In this document: positions 14,646 through 15,382 of the stretch, piece after piece
Layout: each line of letters begins with the position of its first letter
How positions within the stretch are numbered: position 1 is the stretch's first letter
Assembly (NCBI GenBank): GCA_023145955.1
Contig: JAGLDA010000063.1
Location: 1 to 15,382 of the forward strand
Direction of reading: 5' to 3'
From: Bacteroidales bacterium
GTDB lineage: Bacteria > Bacteroidota > Bacteroidia > Bacteroidales > UBA1556
Length of the DNA: 15,382 nt
Position numbers and translations under genes: made by a program
Notes under the pieces: generated by a model
Databases searched by the model: none
What the model was told of the DNA's origin: nothing
What the model saw: only the letters and a program-made list of their open reading frames with translations

Positions 14646-14659
14646 ACCTATGTTTAGGT
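14646..14659. repeat. Dyad ACCTA-TGTT-TAGGT
   Basis: Five-base arms around a four-base centre, 17 bases from the neighbouring palindrome, with the half-sites in the opposite order. Alone it is short; the value lies in its pairing with the neighbour. Confidence 0.35.
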
Positions 14660-14791
14660 TAAAAATGTATCAATCACTAATGCAGAGCTTTAAAACAACA
14701 CATAATCTTTATTTATTCATTCCATCAATATATTTAATAATAATCGCTGCATTATATTAAATAAATATGTAAATAAACATTCCACTAGATA

Positions 14792-14799
14792 CAAATGTA
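14792..14799 (-). promoter_or_regulatory. Possible -7 promoter element of the small-ORF unit
   Basis: The minus strand reads TACATTTG, identical to the M48 gene element and an exact TAnnTTTG match. A T-rich stretch lies about 17 bases upstream in place of the -33 TTTG. It is 239 bases from the small ORF, so a nearer promoter may exist instead. Confidence 0.35.
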
Positions 14800-14840
14800 A
14801 TGAAGTTGTTTTCAGTAAAACTCCATACAAAATATCTCAA

Positions 14841-14869
14841 AAAAAAACGACCTAATAGGTCGTTTTTTT
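14841..14869 (-). terminator. Terminator of the GltD-like gene
   Basis: AAAAAAACGACCT pairs perfectly with AGGTCGTTTTTTT (13 bp) around a three-base loop, with T runs on both strands. It lies about 36 bases after the stop of the GltD-like gene. The symmetry would let it work in both directions, but no plus-strand gene feeds into it. Confidence 0.92.
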
Positions 14870-14905
14870 ATTTTATAAGATGATTTGTTGAATCGAATAA
14901 TCGAT

Positions 14906-15382
14906 TTACTTCATCAAGAATTTCTCAATAGCTTTTACTGCATTGAAGCCATCAGCAATAGCACTAATTGCATCAGCAGTATTATTAACAGCATCACCAC
15001 CGGCAAAAATCTTAGGATCGGCAGTTTGTAAGTCATCATTCACAAGCATCTTTCCCCATTTGAATTCAAGCTTATCGCGGAATTCATCAGGAAGGAAAGA
15101 GTAATCAGCTTCCTGACCAATTGCACCAATAACAGAAGTTACAGGCATAATTGTTTCGCTACCTTCAATTGGAGTAGGACGAGGACGACCACCTTTACCA
15201 TCATCAACCATTTTGGCCAATAGATATTTTATACCAGTCACTCTATTATTTTCGTCAGATAATATTTCTACTGGAATAGTTTGTGGCATAATATTTACAG
15301 ATTCATGCTCTGCTCCTTCTATCTCTTCCCAATCGGCAGGCATATCTTGCACACGACGACGATATAAAATACTTACTTCAGC
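14906..15382 (-). CDS. GltD-like FAD/NAD(P)H oxidoreductase, C-terminal part (5' end outside window)
   Basis: The reading frame is open to the right edge, so this is the last 158 residues of a longer protein. The visible part begins AEVSILYRRRVQDMPADW, which matches the region after the second dinucleotide-binding loop in glutamate synthase small-subunit (GltD)-type flavoproteins. It continues with a VIGAIGQEADYSF block and ends with DPKIFAGGDAV, the FAD-contacting GGD motif, and the helix TADAISAIADGFNAVKAIEKFL. Such proteins pass electrons from NAD(P)H to a partner. The partner here (glutamate synthase large subunit, ferredoxin-type or other) is not visible, so the exact enzyme is open. A GTG within the visible part is an internal valine codon, not a start. 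A strong terminator follows the gene. Confidence 0.85.
   Translation of the reverse strand, partial: AEVSILYRRRVQDMPADWEEIEGAEHESVNIMPQTIPVEILSDENNRVTGIKYLLAKMVDDGKGGRPRPTPIEGSETIMPVTSVIGAIGQEADYSFLPDEFRDKLEFKWGKMLVNDDLQTADPKIFAGGDAVNNTADAISAIADGFNAVKAIEKFLMK

Larger units (their letters stand above)
14553..14838. promoter_or_regulatory. Upstream region of the 30-codon ORF
   Basis: This AT-rich interval of 286 bases lies between the GltD-like gene terminator and the 30-codon ORF. I see no conventional gene. It contains a TAnnTTTG match at 14792-14799 on the minus strand and two dyads at 14616-14628 and 14646-14659. If the promoter is real, the transcript would carry a leader of roughly 230 bases with only very short ORFs (7 and 11 codons) before the 30-codon ORF. 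Confidence 0.45.

Noticed and set aside
14575..14760. Plus-strand ORF of 61 codons with a hydrophobic C-terminal part
   Set aside because: It starts with TTG, overlaps the upstream region and dyads of the small-ORF unit, has no promoter or terminator on its strand and has the composition of translated AT-rich intergenic DNA.
14700..14790. Very short ORFs (7 and 11 codons) in the possible leader of the 30-codon ORF
   Set aside because: They are too short to judge, such ORFs are expected by chance, and the leader itself depends on an uncertain promoter.
1..15382. CRISPR array, tRNA, rRNA, insertion sequence or prophage
   Set aside because: No regularly spaced repeats, cloverleaf-like sequence, transposase motif or phage gene was seen by reading; gene content is housekeeping and envelope.

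Overview
This window most likely comes from the chromosome of a member of the Bacteroidota. The base composition is strongly AT-rich. Two secreted proteins end in type IX secretion (T9SS, type A) C-terminal sorting domains, which are essentially restricted to this phylum. Several start sites are preceded by the Bacteroidota -7 promoter motif TAnnTTTG instead of E. coli-type boxes, and Shine-Dalgarno sequences are essentially absent. The genes are mostly housekeeping or cell-envelope genes. I see no transposase, phage gene, tRNA, rRNA or CRISPR array. All genes but one lie on the minus strand, so the layout is best read from right to left.

Right end (15382 to 14840): the 3' part of a GltD-like FAD/NAD(P)H oxidoreductase runs off the edge and is closed by a strong hairpin terminator. 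Between 14838 and 14384 lies a small separate unit. It has a possible promoter, two short dyads built on AGGT/ACCT, a 30-codon ORF predicted to encode a single-helix membrane peptide, and a 14-bp-stem terminator. Next is a lipoprotein M48 metalloprotease with its own TAnnTTTG promoter.

Centre right (13202 to 7937): a six-gene run that looks like one operon. It contains gltX (glutamyl-tRNA synthetase), a small membrane PH-domain protein, a T9SS-secreted endonuclease/exonuclease/phosphatase-fold protein, a small lipoprotein, a Rossmann/DUF2520 protein and a KdsC-type HAD phosphatase. Gaps are 29, 4, -1, 22 and -1 bases. Two junctions are TAATG stop/start overlaps, which suggests translational coupling. 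The run meets the only plus-strand gene, a zinc-free medium-chain reductase (6833-7843), tail to tail at a hairpin terminator.

Centre left (6832 to 4548): a Fur-family regulator is divergent from the reductase across a 322-base region that carries a perfect 8-7-8 palindrome resembling a Fur/PerR-type operator. Downstream of fur is purA (adenylosuccinate synthase). It has its own promoter-like element next to a hairpin that begins at the fur stop codon, and a very clear terminator after it.

Left end (4499 to 169): a membrane-anchored TPR/LuxR-type regulator is followed, on the same strand, by an unannotated 46-codon ORF and a 741-residue T9SS-secreted protein, which ends at another terminator. 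The 46-codon ORF stops three bases before the start of the large gene and has a promoter-like element upstream. Paired 11-bp direct repeats and a dyad lie between the regulator and this pair. The most unusual things here are the two tiny ORFs with gene-like signals around them, the Fur protein lacking half of its usual cysteine ligands, and the possible regulator-target arrangement at the left end.
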